Shown in pieces: positions 25,591-34,585 of a DNA stretch of 64,000 bases (its first letter is position 1; each line of letters opens with the position of its first letter). This DNA is from an uncultured Dehalococcoidia bacterium (GTDB lineage Bacteria > Chloroflexota > Dehalococcoidia > Lucifugimonadales > UBA3495), in the NCBI GenBank assembly GCA_958296445.1, contig OY282565.1, positions 2,963,570 through 3,027,569 on the forward strand. Direction: 5' to 3'. Position numbers and translations under genes: made by a program. Under the pieces are notes generated by a model. That model did no database searches and was not told the DNA's origin. It saw only the letters and a list, made by a program, of their open reading frames with translations.

Positions 25591-26355
25591 ATGCGATTCG
25601 GGATTTTGCGGTTTCCGGGAACCTGGAGCGATGTTGACTGCCATTATGCGGTTAGCGGAGTGCTGGGGCAGGATGCGGAATATGTGTGGCATAAGGACGG
25701 CAGTTTGGACGGGTTCGACTGCGTGATACTGCCCGGCGGGTTTTCCTATGGCGACTATCTGCGGCCCGGGGCGATGGCCCGGTTTTCGCCGGTGATGGAT
25801 GCGCTGTACGGGTTCGCGGAGTCGGGGCGGGCGGTCATCGGAATCTGCAACGGCTTTCAGATTCTTTGCGAATCGGGGCTGCTGCCCGGGGCGCTGCGGG
25901 CCAACCGGCAACTGGAGTACCGCTGCCAGTGGACTACCCTGCGGGTGGAGCGGGCTGATACCCTCTTCACCGCCGCTTGCTATGCCGGGCAGTGCTTGCA
26001 GGTGCCTATCTCCCACGGCGAGGGCAACTATTACGCCGACGCCGGAACGCTGGACGCGCTGGAGCGCGAGGGGCGGGTGCTGTTCCGCTACTGCGACAGC
26101 AAGGGGGCTGCCACCGCCGAGGCCAACCCCAACGGCTCGGCCAACAACATCGCCGGCATCATCAACGAAAGGGGCAACGTGCTGGGTATGATGCCCCACC
26201 CGGAACGCAGTTGCGAGGAACTGCTGGGCAGCGCCGACGGGGCGCTGATTTTCCGGTCAATCATTGAATACGCATCCCCGGACAGCGCATCGCCCGAAAG
26301 CGCATCACCCGAAAGCGCATCCCGCGGCAAGCTCCAGACGAGCGGACGGGCCTAG
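25591..26355 (+). CDS. purQ: Phosphoribosylformylglycinamidine synthase, glutaminase subunit
   Basis: PurQ supplies ammonia from glutamine to PurL in purine synthesis. The class I glutamine amidotransferase signs are plain: oxyanion region LPGGFSYGDYLRPGAMA (about 50-66), nucleophile cysteine in VIGICNGFQIL (about 85-95) and the histidine-glutamate of MMPHPERSC near 204. The core ends at about residue 228; the gene then adds some 25 residues, SPDSASPESASPESAS and a short basic tail, coded by a 15-base tandem repeat and not part of the family. No purL or purS is in the window. The downstream DMT gene starts eight bases after the stop. Confidence 0.94.
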   Translation: MRFGILRFPGTWSDVDCHYAVSGVLGQDAEYVWHKDGSLDGFDCVILPGGFSYGDYLRPGAMARFSPVMDALYGFAESGRAVIGICNGFQILCESGLLPGALRANRQLEYRCQWTTLRVERADTLFTAACYAGQCLQVPISHGEGNYYADAGTLDALEREGRVLFRYCDSKGAATAEANPNGSANNIAGIINERGNVLGMMPHPERSCEELLGSADGALIFRSIIEYASPDSASPESASPESASRGKLQTSGRA

Positions 26356-26362
26356 CCCGGCA

Positions 26363-27256
26363 ATGGTGGCTTTCGCCCTGTCATTGCTGGCGGCCATCGG
26401 GCTGGGCGGCGGCGCCGTAACGGCCCGCGCCGGTATGCCGGGGGTGCATCCTTTCACCACCATCGGCGTTTCCCTAGTGGTGGGTTTCGTCGGCGTGGTG
26501 ATTGTGGCCCTAGTATTCGCCTTTTCCGAGCTGGCTGCGATTCCGCGGGCTATCCTGCCGTGGGCCGTCGTGCTGGGGGTGGTGCAGTTCGCAGGCGGGC
26601 GCTCCTTGGGCTATCTTGGGGTAAGCAGCATCGGAGCGTCGCGGACTGCGCTTTTCATATCGGCCCAAGCCCCCTTTGCCGCCGCTTTCGCCATCGCGTT
26701 CACCGGAGAGGCCCTGCGCCCGCTGATCGCCATAGGCACGGTGGGCGTGGTGGCTGCGCTGCTGCTTGCCAGCGGCGACTCGCTGACTCAGGGGTGGCGA
26801 ACCGACCGCCGATACCTAATCGGATGCCTTACGGCCCTCGGCGCCGGGGCAACTATGGGGGGCAGCACCGTCCTGGCGAAACAGGCGATAAGCGTATACG
26901 GCTCGCCGCTGGCTCTAACAGTGCTGGGTATGATTGTGGGGATGCTTATTATTTTGCCTGTGTTAGGCATTGCCGCCGCCCGCAATACCGCGGTCAGAAC
27001 ATTCGACTGGAAATCTATGGGCTTTGTCGTCCTTTCCGGTCTCACTACCGCTATGTCTATCGTGGCGCAGTTCTTTGCGGTGCAACGGGCCGACGTGGTG
27101 GTGGTTGCGCCCATACTAGCAACCTTCCCGTTGTGGACGCTGCTGCTTTCCCACATTTTCATCGCCCGGCTGGAGCGGATAACCCTGCGTTTGACCGCCG
27201 GGGCCACCCTGGCGGTGGCGGGCGTGATTGCGGTGGTTCTGGGCGGGCGGCTATGA
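26363..27256 (+). CDS. DMT/EamA family transporter 1
   Basis: A 297-residue membrane protein of the drug/metabolite transporter superfamily with ten hydrophobic segments in two EamA-like halves. It opens MVAFALSLLAAIGLGGGAVT, the first half ends near TGEALRPLIAIGTVGVVAALL and the second half holds FFAVQRADVVVVAPILATFP, a pattern shared by its two neighbours. The ATG at 26363 is eight bases after the purQ stop; the upstream in-frame extension overlaps purQ. Substrate unknown. It is closely similar to the next gene, so the two arose by tandem duplication. Confidence 0.87.
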   Translation: MVAFALSLLAAIGLGGGAVTARAGMPGVHPFTTIGVSLVVGFVGVVIVALVFAFSELAAIPRAILPWAVVLGVVQFAGGRSLGYLGVSSIGASRTALFISAQAPFAAAFAIAFTGEALRPLIAIGTVGVVAALLLASGDSLTQGWRTDRRYLIGCLTALGAGATMGGSTVLAKQAISVYGSPLALTVLGMIVGMLIILPVLGIAAARNTAVRTFDWKSMGFVVLSGLTTAMSIVAQFFAVQRADVVVVAPILATFPLWTLLLSHIFIARLERITLRLTAGATLAVAGVIAVVLGGRL

Positions 27257-27377
27257 CCGCCGGTATTTCCCGCAGGCCGTGCCTTTTCCTGATTCCGGCC
27301 ATTTTACTAATTATTGAATACCATATTATTAAATACCATTGGGCGACGGGATTCTCAACGCTGAAAGCAGGGGCGCG

Positions 27378-28271
27378 ATGATTGCCATAGTTCTATCCGT
27401 GGTGGCTGCGGCCAGCCTCGCCAATGGCGCGGTGTCGGGCCGCGCCGCGATGCAGGGCGTCCATATCGTCGCCCTCATCGGGGTCGCCCTAGTGGTGGGG
27501 TTCGTCGGCGTGACGCTGGTGGACCTGGCGTTAAACCCGGCCAACCTTTTCAATGTGCCGCCGGATGCCCTGCCCTGGATTGTGGCGCTGGGGTTAGTGC
27601 AGTTCGCCATCGGGCGCACCGCCGCCTATACCAGCCTTGGCAGCATCGGGCCGTCGCGGACATCCCTTTTTATGTCATCATCGGTTCCCTTTGCCGCTTT
27701 CTTTGCCGTCGCCTTCATCGGCGAGTCCCTTACGCCCCTAGTTGCCGCAGGCACTGTGGGCGTGATAATCGGGCTGCTGCTCGCCAGCGGAGACTCGATA
27801 ACCCAGGGTTGGCGGGCGGATCGCCGCTATCTCATCGGATGTCTTACCGGCCTGACCGCCGGGGCCGCCTCGGGCGGCGGCAGCATCTTGGCCAAACAGG
27901 CCGTGGGCGCCTACGACTCGCCGCTGACCATTACGGCGCTAGGCACCCTAGCGGCAATGTGCATAATGATACCGGCGGTTAGCTTCATCGCTTCCCGCAA
28001 TCCGGCCATCCGGGAGTTCGACTGGAAATCAATGGGCTTCGTCGGCATATCGGGATTAAGCACCTCGGGGTATATCATAGCCCAGCTTTTCGCCGTACAG
28101 CGGGCCGACGTGGTAACCGTCGCGCCCATCCTCGCCACCTTTCCGCTGTGGACGCTGCTGCTGTCGCATATGTTCATTTCCCGGCTGGAGCGGATAACCT
28201 GGCGGCTAACCATCGGCGCGGTTGTGGCGGTGGCGGGCGTGATTGCGGTGGCGCTGGGGGGCAACCTGTGA
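27378..28271 (+). CDS. DMT/EamA family transporter 2
   Basis: A 297-residue paralogue of the preceding gene, alike over its full length: SGDSITQGWRADRRYLIGCL against SGDSLTQGWRTDRRYLIGCL, and FAVQRADVVTVAPILATFPL against its counterpart. Ten membrane segments. The ATG at 27378 fits the membrane domain start. The spacer before it (27257-27377) holds only two short direct repeats of TATTGAATACCA/TATTAAATACCA. Such paired paralogues may form a heterodimeric transporter; this is an inference. Confidence 0.87.
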   Translation: MIAIVLSVVAAASLANGAVSGRAAMQGVHIVALIGVALVVGFVGVTLVDLALNPANLFNVPPDALPWIVALGLVQFAIGRTAAYTSLGSIGPSRTSLFMSSSVPFAAFFAVAFIGESLTPLVAAGTVGVIIGLLLASGDSITQGWRADRRYLIGCLTGLTAGAASGGGSILAKQAVGAYDSPLTITALGTLAAMCIMIPAVSFIASRNPAIREFDWKSMGFVGISGLSTSGYIIAQLFAVQRADVVTVAPILATFPLWTLLLSHMFISRLERITWRLTIGAVVAVAGVIAVALGGNL

Positions 28272-28311
28272 CCACGGACGCAAAGGAACCTGCGCCCGCG
28301 GCGGAGAGGCT

Positions 28312-29271
28312 ATGACGGCCATCGGACTGTCCCTGCTGGCCTTGATGGGCTTTGGCAGCGCCGCCATCTTTGCGCGGGTGGGGATGCAGCGGGTCGGCCC
28401 GTTGCCGGTGACCTTTATATCCCTGTGCTTCAGCTTTTTGGCGTCGGGACTGCTGGCCGTGGTGTTCGTGTTTCCCGACTTCAGGACGCTGCCGCTCATC
28501 GTGCTGGCCTGGTGCCTGATGCTGGGGACGTTCAACTTTCTGGGCGGGCGCAATCTCAGCTTTCTGGCAATCGGGCGCATCGGAGCGGCCCGCGCCGGGG
28601 CCATCGTCGGCACCTCGGCGGTGTTCGCATCCATACTGGCTATCGCGCTCACCGGCGAGCGGCCCCACTGGATTGTGCTGGCGGGAACGGTGGTGGTGGT
28701 CGCCGGACTGGTCACCTCGCTGGGCAAGAGCCTGCTGGAAAGCGGGCGGCAAACAACCGGCGCCGGGCCTGATTCCTCTGGTTCCCCCAATTCTCCCGAT
28801 TCTAGGGAAAGGCGGGCGCGGCGGGCCTTGCTGTACGGCTGCCTGCTGGCCTTCGGGGCCGCCTGTTGCTACGGCACTACCAACGTGGTGGTGAAGGAGT
28901 TGACGCAGGGCTACACTTCGCCGCTGGTGGTATCCACCATCAGCCTGTTTTTCGGGGTGCTGATGGTGGCGCCGGTGGCGGGACGGCAGGCGGTGTCGCG
29001 GCTGCGGGAAGCGCGACAGTCGCCGGGGTTCCTGTTCTTTGCCGCGCTGTCGGGGCTGGCGGCGGCCACCGGGGTCAACTGCACCTATTTCGCGCTGCAA
29101 CAGGCCGACGTGGTGATAGTCGCGCCCATAGTGTCGGCCAACCCGCTGTTCACGCTGATACTGGCCGCCCTGTTCCTGTCGCGGCAGGAAAACGTCACCC
29201 GCTGGCTGGTGCTAGGCACCGGCATAGCCGTCACCGGCGTGGTGCTGGTGGCGCTGGGCAGCACGCTTTAG
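28312..29271 (+). CDS. DMT/EamA family transporter 3
   Basis: A 319-residue DMT transporter, more distant from the two before it but sharing FALQQADVVIVAPIVSANPL and the opening MTAIGLSLLALMGFGSAAIF. A hydrophilic loop of about 25 residues, rich in S, P, D and R (SSGSPNSPDSRERRARR), separates the two halves. GGAGAGG lies just upstream of the ATG. Together with the two upstream genes it makes a three-gene transporter run behind purQ, 40 to 120 bases apart and probably co-transcribed. Confidence 0.86.
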   Translation: MTAIGLSLLALMGFGSAAIFARVGMQRVGPLPVTFISLCFSFLASGLLAVVFVFPDFRTLPLIVLAWCLMLGTFNFLGGRNLSFLAIGRIGAARAGAIVGTSAVFASILAIALTGERPHWIVLAGTVVVVAGLVTSLGKSLLESGRQTTGAGPDSSGSPNSPDSRERRARRALLYGCLLAFGAACCYGTTNVVVKELTQGYTSPLVVSTISLFFGVLMVAPVAGRQAVSRLREARQSPGFLFFAALSGLAAATGVNCTYFALQQADVVIVAPIVSANPLFTLILAALFLSRQENVTRWLVLGTGIAVTGVVLVALGSTL

Positions 29272-29285
29272 CGGGGGGCGGGGCT

Positions 29286-29630
29286 TTACTCCAGTATTCT
29301 ATCCAACAATGGAGAGTAAATTAGTAGAGCAACGGCAAGCACTGCCGTATAGGCTTGCACAAAAACAGCAACAACAGACCAGATGGCTCGTGCTCTCCGT
29401 ACCGCTTGGGTTTCACGGAAAAGCGTGGACAGACCGAAAGTCAACACAGCCACATACGCCAGCAGGCTGATTGTCCCTAAAGATGCCGCCAGCACTCGGC
29501 CCCACTCAGGGTAGCTTTCTTGCCGCGTAGCTACCGCAAATATGCCCGCCGAGACCGCCGCCGCCAAGATGGTCGCAAAAGAAGCGATTCCTATGCCTGC
29601 GGAACCCCAATTTTGCTCGCTATTTTGCAC
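29286..29630 (-). CDS. Small four-helix membrane protein
   Basis: A 114-residue hydrophobic protein I do not recognise, with likely membrane helices at about 11-33, 44-66 and 84-107. It overlaps the end of the upstream gene by 11 bases, so the two are coupled. The charged loop RETQAVRRARAIW suggests a cytoplasmic turn. No known domain. The pair lies convergent to the DMT run with a 14-base gap. Confidence 0.62.
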   Translation of the reverse strand: MQNSEQNWGSAGIGIASFATILAAAVSAGIFAVATRQESYPEWGRVLAASLGTISLLAYVAVLTFGLSTLFRETQAVRRARAIWSVVAVFVQAYTAVLAVALLIYSPLLDRILE

Positions 29631-29862
29631 TTTCCTCCTCTTCGCCCGAAGGACACAACCAGCGGATTATCACGAAAAGCAGATAACCTGTCGCGCCGCA
29701 GAGCAAGATAGGGGCGAATCCAATAGCAATTCGCCCCGAGCCACCGCCTCCCTCCAGCAGCAAAATAAGGGAGATAGGCAAGCCTACACCGGCACTGACT
29801 ATTGGCACAACGACATGGATGAACCAGGCCGAATCCATGAAAAACTTTTTTTCCTTTCCCAT
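29620..29862 (-). CDS. Small two-helix membrane protein
   Basis: An 80-residue protein with two hydrophobic stretches (FIHVVVPIVSAGVGLPISLI and FAPILLCGATGYLLFVIIRW) separated by a glycine-rich turn (LEGGGGSGR), and an acidic tail GEEEESAK. It overlaps the following gene by 11 bases. Function unknown. The 29863-30057 spacer upstream contains no clear gene. Confidence 0.6.
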   Translation of the reverse strand: MGKEKKFFMDSAWFIHVVVPIVSAGVGLPISLILLLEGGGGSGRIAIGFAPILLCGATGYLLFVIIRWLCPSGEEEESAK

Positions 29863-30057
29863 ACCTATCCCCCGTCATCGCGCCGGGCAAGCGAAAGGGT
29901 TTGAGTTGTTCCTTGCGGATATTTTATAACACGTCATCCCGGTTCAGGGAATCATCCCGGGCTGCAACTCCCGGGCGCAGCGGCGGGCCGGTAGCCCGGC
30001 GCGGGCGGCTGTGGCATAATCGGGGAACGCCATTCGAGCCGGAAAGGAGGGGCGCTT

Positions 30058-30465
30058 ATGCCCGGACTGATTGAGACCACCCGCATCAACCACGTGACCA
30101 CGATGGTCAAGGACACCGCCCGCGCTATGGAGTTCTACAACAACCTGCTGGGCATCAAGCAGATTGAGAGCCAGGTAGACAACCCGGAAATAACCTGGCT
30201 GCAACTGGAAAGCGGCATTATGGTGCATCTGATTGAGACCCAGGAAGCCCCGGCCAAGCCCGACCGCATCCACCACGCCTTCGAGGTGGAGGATTTCGAG
30301 GGAACCCGCGCCACCCTAGAGGCCAACGGCTTCGAGATTGAGCGCGAGGGCGTGCGCTACGACGGCCAGGCGTTCCTGTTCATCCACGACCCCGACGGCA
30401 ACCGCGTCGAGTTCTGCACCGCATCCGGCTACGCCCCCGCCCCCCCGCGCCCGACTAGCTGCTAG
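30058..30465 (+). CDS. VOC superfamily (glyoxalase-like) protein, single domain
   Basis: A 135-residue vicinal-oxygen-chelate protein. The expected metal ligands are seen: histidine in TTRINHVTTMVKD (about residue 12), histidine in IHHAFEVEDF (about 71-72) and glutamate in DPDGNRVEFC near residue 118. AAAGGAGG lies nine bases before the ATG. Such proteins act as lyases, dioxygenases, epimerases or resistance proteins; the substrate here is unknown. It is followed 38 bases later by a two-domain VOC protein. Confidence 0.87.
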   Translation: MPGLIETTRINHVTTMVKDTARAMEFYNNLLGIKQIESQVDNPEITWLQLESGIMVHLIETQEAPAKPDRIHHAFEVEDFEGTRATLEANGFEIEREGVRYDGQAFLFIHDPDGNRVEFCTASGYAPAPPRPTSC

Positions 30466-30503
30466 GGCGCAGACACCCCCGTCATACCCGCACCGGAGGA
30501 ACA

Positions 30504-31316
30504 ATGTTCGACAAAATTCAGCACATCGGCTATCTGACATCCGACCTTGACGCCGCCATTGGGTGGTTCGAGCAGTCCTTTGGCGCGGTCAATGCCGGGG
30601 GCGGGCCGCTGCCGCCCAGCTATGCCGTTCCCGGCGGCGGGCGCAACGCCTACCTGCGCTTCGGGCAGGCCGAGGCCGAGATAATCGAACCCGCCGACCG
30701 CTCTAGCGTTGGCCGTCTGGATATGCACCACGTGGGCTATGTGGTGGAAAGCATCGAGCAGTCGGTGGACGCACTGAAGGCCCGCGGCTTCGCCTTCGCC
30801 ACCGATGCGCCCTTCGTCAACGTATTCGGGCATCAAGTGCTGTACTTGGACGCCGAAACCACGCGGGGGGCGCTGGCGCATTTGACGCAGCTCGCCCCCG
30901 CAGTGCCGGGCGGCGCGGGCGAGGGGCTGGGCGTGGAGCGCATCATCCACGCCGGTTATCTGGTCAAAGACCTAGACGCCGCCATTGACTGGTACGTGCA
31001 ACGGTTTTCCGGGACGCACGTGGGCGGCGGCGCATCCCGCCGGGGCGGGCGCAACGCCTTCGTCAATTTCGGCCAAGTACAGGTGGAGCTTATCGAACCG
31101 GGCGACCCGGCATCGCTGCCCGGCGAGGGCCACGTGATGGATCACGTCGGCTATGTGGTGGGCGACATTCCGGCCTGTATGGGCGATTGCCAGCATCGCG
31201 GGCTGCGATTCGTGGCCGACGCGCCCAACACCAACTCCATCGGCCAGCAGGTGCTGTACTTCGACACCGATACCAGCCTCGGTTCGCGGATGCACCTGAC
31301 CCGCCTGCCCGACTGA
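30504..31316 (+). CDS. VOC protein with two tandem domains
   Basis: A 270-residue protein made of two VOC units of about 130 residues, each opening with I-x-H-x-G-Y-L-x-x-D-L-D-A-A-I-x-W (residues about 5-22 and 146-163) and each containing R-N-A-y-x-x-F-G-Q and HHVGYVV / DHVGYVV. Both resemble methylmalonyl-CoA epimerase, but epimerase itself is a single-domain dimer. The two halves are clearly an internal duplication. AGGAAC precedes the ATG. It ends 20 bases before aroK. Function unknown. Confidence 0.85.
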   Translation: MFDKIQHIGYLTSDLDAAIGWFEQSFGAVNAGGGPLPPSYAVPGGGRNAYLRFGQAEAEIIEPADRSSVGRLDMHHVGYVVESIEQSVDALKARGFAFATDAPFVNVFGHQVLYLDAETTRGALAHLTQLAPAVPGGAGEGLGVERIIHAGYLVKDLDAAIDWYVQRFSGTHVGGGASRRGGRNAFVNFGQVQVELIEPGDPASLPGEGHVMDHVGYVVGDIPACMGDCQHRGLRFVADAPNTNSIGQQVLYFDTDTSLGSRMHLTRLPD

Positions 31317-31335
31317 GGCGCCGCGCCGGAACGAT

Positions 31336-31890
31336 ATGGCCTGCAACAACGCCGCGCCGCCGCGCAACATCATACTGGTGGGCTTTATGGCCTCGGGCAA
31401 AACCAGCGTGGGCCGCGCCCTGGCCGGGCGCACCGGCTGGCCGCTGGTGGACGCCGACGACGAAATCGTGGCCCGCGCCGGAAAGCCCATCCATCACATA
31501 TTTAGCGAGGACGGCGAACCGGCCTTCCGGGAGCTGGAGCGCCGGGTCATCGCCGACTTGTGCGCCGGAGAGGGCCGCATCATCGCGGCCGGCGGCGGGG
31601 CTTTCGTTGCCCCGGACAACCGCGCCGCAATGCTGTCGGGCGGCGCGGTGTTCTACCTGTCGGCCAGCCCCGCCGTCATCCTGCGGCGGGTGAGGGAGGA
31701 GGACGCCGGCGGCCCCATACGCCCCCTGCTGGCCGTGGACGACCCGGAAGCGCGGATTGCGGAGCTGCTGGGGCAAAGGGCCGCGGCCTACGCGCAGGCA
31801 CATTACACCGTTGCCACGGACGAGCTGACAGCGGAGGGGGTGGCGGCGCGGATTATGGAATTAGTATCCATAACAAAGGGATCAAATTGA
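31336..31890 (+). CDS. aroK: Shikimate kinase
   Basis: Phosphorylates shikimate in aromatic amino acid synthesis. The 184-residue protein has Walker A VGFMASGKTSVGRAL (about 15-29), the shikimate-binding DADDEI (about 38-43), FRELERRVI, AAGGGAFV (about 86-93) and the lid arginine region GGPIRPLLA (about 123-131). Length and order are standard. It is followed by a Fic protein gene and then aroB; aroK and aroB are usually adjacent, so the Fic gene looks inserted into the pathway operon. Confidence 0.93.
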   Translation: MACNNAAPPRNIILVGFMASGKTSVGRALAGRTGWPLVDADDEIVARAGKPIHHIFSEDGEPAFRELERRVIADLCAGEGRIIAAGGGAFVAPDNRAAMLSGGAVFYLSASPAVILRRVREEDAGGPIRPLLAVDDPEARIAELLGQRAAAYAQAHYTVATDELTAEGVAARIMELVSITKGSN

Positions 31891-31903
31891 TTAAGGAGGT
31901 CTT

Positions 31904-33418
31904 GTGATAGTCGCATACGGGTGGCAGCCAATAAGGGGTTTGGATTCTCAATCTTCGCGCGTGGATTTCCAAGAAATAGACTCGTTGCATCACCAGTGGG
32001 TAAATTTCCGGGAACAACGAGAGGCGTCGAATCCCGATGCCTATAAGGCGTTTTTAGAGCGTCTGGAACGCCGCTGGGCCATTGAAACCGGGATAATCGA
32101 GGGCCTATACAGTATAGACCGGGGTGTAACTCAAACTCTGGTCGAGAACGGGCTTATTGCCGACTTGATAGACCGCGAGTCTACTAATCGCAATCCCCAA
32201 GAATTGGTCCGAGTATTGAAAGACCACCAAGACACTGCGACGTTTGTAACTGAGTCCATCAGGAGAGAAACGCAACTATCCCAGCATTATATCCGGGAGT
32301 TGCACCAAATCCTGACCCGCAATCAGCCAACCTATACTGCTGTTGACCAGTTCGGCAGAGTATTTGAGACTGCTCTCGACCGGGGCGGTTTCAAGACTCA
32401 GCCTAACAATCCAACCAGACGGGAAAATGGACTGGTTCACGAATACTGTCCGCCAGTTCAAGTGGAAAGCGAGCTTGACAACCTCATCAATGGATACAAC
32501 GAATTCCGGCAAGCGAATACAGACTTCCACCCACTTTTAGTAGCGGCTTGGCTACATCATAGGTTCACTCAAATTCATCCGTTCCAAGACGGGAATGGGC
32601 GAGTTGCCCGGGCGCTGCTCACTTGGCATTTGGCTAAGGAAAATTACCTGCCGATTGTGATTTCGCGCGATGACCGTACCCGGTATATCGAGGCTTTGGA
32701 GTCTGCCGACAGTGGCGACTTGAGACCGTTTGTCCTTCTCCTTGTTCAACTGGAAAGAAGTACAATCCTGGAGGCATTGGGAGAACCCGAACCCGTGGCC
32801 GACTCCGGTATCGTCGAGCAGGTCATAGGCCATATCGTTGAGCAAATCAAGCGGCAGAACCAAGAACGCCAGGCTCAAATGCGCTCAGTGGGCGATGTTG
32901 CTCGCGCACTTAGTGATAATGCCAGACACAGCCTAGGGTCACGGTCTGACCAAATTCGCCAATCCCTCAATGAAGCCGGTTTGTCAATTCGCCGCGTGCT
33001 AGACTACGGTGGCCCCGGCGATAGAGAACACTGGTATCAGACCGAAGTTGTCCAGACTGCTCAAGAAGCTCAACATTGGGCTAACTTGAACGAGTCCCGG
33101 TTTTTCGTCAAGCTCTCAATAAATCCTGAAGACCAATCGCGGGCGCCGCGTCTGGTTTTCGTCATATCCTTGCATCACGTTGGGCGGCAGCTAACCGGAA
33201 TAATGGCGGCAACTGCCTTTGCCCAAATCAGAGATTCGCATGAACCGGATTCGGCGGAATCCCAAGAGTCCGCTGGGTTCTATTTCAGGAATTGCACTAT
33301 TGACCCTTTCACTTTCACTTGGCAGGATAACGCCGATACCGTCACGCCGCGATTCGTTGCTTGGATCGAAGAGCGATTGAGCATTGCGCTGCGCTATTGG
33401 AGCGAATTTATTTCATAG
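31904..33418 (+). CDS. fic: Fic family protein (class II layout)
   Basis: A 504-residue Fic protein, which would transfer AMP or another phosphate-containing group onto a target hydroxyl. The catalytic loop is HPFQDGNGRVAR at residues 225-236, complete with histidine, acid and arginine. The autoinhibitory motif (S/T-x-x-x-E-G/N) is TGIIEG at 62-67, before the Fic domain, as in class II proteins. The C-terminal 200 residues contain a helical DNA-binding-like region and an unassigned domain. The start is GTG with AAGGAGGT just upstream. Base composition is clearly more AT-rich than aroK and aroB on either side, and codon use differs, which suggests transfer. Target unknown. Confidence 0.9.
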   Translation: MIVAYGWQPIRGLDSQSSRVDFQEIDSLHHQWVNFREQREASNPDAYKAFLERLERRWAIETGIIEGLYSIDRGVTQTLVENGLIADLIDRESTNRNPQELVRVLKDHQDTATFVTESIRRETQLSQHYIRELHQILTRNQPTYTAVDQFGRVFETALDRGGFKTQPNNPTRRENGLVHEYCPPVQVESELDNLINGYNEFRQANTDFHPLLVAAWLHHRFTQIHPFQDGNGRVARALLTWHLAKENYLPIVISRDDRTRYIEALESADSGDLRPFVLLLVQLERSTILEALGEPEPVADSGIVEQVIGHIVEQIKRQNQERQAQMRSVGDVARALSDNARHSLGSRSDQIRQSLNEAGLSIRRVLDYGGPGDREHWYQTEVVQTAQEAQHWANLNESRFFVKLSINPEDQSRAPRLVFVISLHHVGRQLTGIMAATAFAQIRDSHEPDSAESQESAGFYFRNCTIDPFTFTWQDNADTVTPRFVAWIEERLSIALRYWSEFIS

Positions 33419-33471
33419 CGGGCAGCCGGATTCCATTGGCGGCAGCCCGCTTATCGTGCAGGAGGACAACT

Positions 33472-34572
33472 ATGACCGACCCCAACCTAGCGGCCACGGT
33501 TCACCACTCCGGCGGCTCCTACCCCGTCGTGGCGGGGTGGGACATCCTCGACGGCCTTGGCGAGCGGCTGGCGGACGCGGGGCTGCGGGGCGCGGCCTAC
33601 ATCATCACCGACGACAACGTGATGAACCCCTACGGGCGGCGTGTGCAGCGGGCGTTGCAGGCCGCCGGCATCGCCACCCACTGCTTTATCATACCGGCCG
33701 GCGAATCCAGCAAGAGCTTTGAGCTGGCCCAGGCTATCTACCACTGGCTGGCCGGGCTGCGGGCCGAGCGGGGCCATACCATCGTCAGCGTCGGCGGCGG
33801 GGTGGCCGGCGACCTGGGCGGCTTCGTCGCCGCCACCTTCCTGCGCGGAATGCCCTTCGTGCAGGTTCCCACCAGCATGGCCGCTATGGTGGACGCCTCC
33901 ATCGGCGGCAAGGTCGCCATCAACCTGCCCCAGGCCAAGAACCTAGTCGGCGCCTTTTACCAGCCGCGCGGGGTTTTCGCCGACGCGCAAGCCCTGTCCA
34001 CCCTCGGCAAGCGGGAACTGGCCGAGGGCTGGGCCGAAGCCATCAAGCACGGCTTCATCCTCGACGCCGCCCTGGTGGACGTGTTCGAGGAACACGCCGA
34101 AGCGCTGATGAACGTGGAGCCGGAAATCTCCACCGAAGTCATCCGCCGCAGTATGGCTATCAAGGCCGAGGTGGTAAGTCAGGACGAGCGCGAAACGCTG
34201 GGCGTCCGCATCCTGCTCAACTACGGCCACACCATCGGCCACGCCCTCGAGTCGTCCACCGAATACGGCCGCTTCCTGCACGGCGAGGGCGTGTCGGTGG
34301 GTATGACCGGCGCGGCCCGGATGGCCTGCGAGATGGGTCTGCTGTCCCCGGCGGTGGCCGACCGCCAGCAACGCCTGCTGGAGCGTTTCAACCTGCCCAT
34401 AGCCGCCCGCGGCGTAGACCCGGAAAAGGTGCTGCAAGCGATGTCGCTGGACAAAAAAGTGCAGTCGGGAACCAACCGCTGGGTGATGCTGGAAGCCGCC
34501 GGCCAAGCCGTAGTGCGCCAGGACGTCCCCTGGGAGCTGGTGGAGCGCACAGTGCGGGAACTGGCGGAGTGA
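33472..34572 (+). CDS. aroB: 3-dehydroquinate synthase
   Basis: Second step of the shikimate pathway, an NAD- and zinc-dependent cyclase. The 366-residue protein shows the NAD-binding GGGVAGDLGGFVAATFLRG (about 104-122), PTSMAAMVDASIGGKVAINL, PQAKNLVGAFYQP, the zinc ligands E in LAEGWAEAIKHG (about 186-197) and histidines in LNYGHTIGHALE (about 249-260) and LHGEGVSVGM. GGAGGA eight bases before the ATG at 33472 fixes the start; the upstream in-frame part overlaps the Fic gene. Length is normal. Confidence 0.95.
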   Translation: MTDPNLAATVHHSGGSYPVVAGWDILDGLGERLADAGLRGAAYIITDDNVMNPYGRRVQRALQAAGIATHCFIIPAGESSKSFELAQAIYHWLAGLRAERGHTIVSVGGGVAGDLGGFVAATFLRGMPFVQVPTSMAAMVDASIGGKVAINLPQAKNLVGAFYQPRGVFADAQALSTLGKRELAEGWAEAIKHGFILDAALVDVFEEHAEALMNVEPEISTEVIRRSMAIKAEVVSQDERETLGVRILLNYGHTIGHALESSTEYGRFLHGEGVSVGMTGAARMACEMGLLSPAVADRQQRLLERFNLPIAARGVDPEKVLQAMSLDKKVQSGTNRWVMLEAAGQAVVRQDVPWELVERTVRELAE

Positions 34573-34585
34573 GGGCGGTTGCTCA

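Noticed and set aside
31904..33418. Fic as the toxin of a toxin-antitoxin pair
   Set aside because: The inhibitory motif is inside the protein (TGIIEG, 62-67) and there is no small antitoxin gene beside it, so a class II self-inhibited enzyme fits better.
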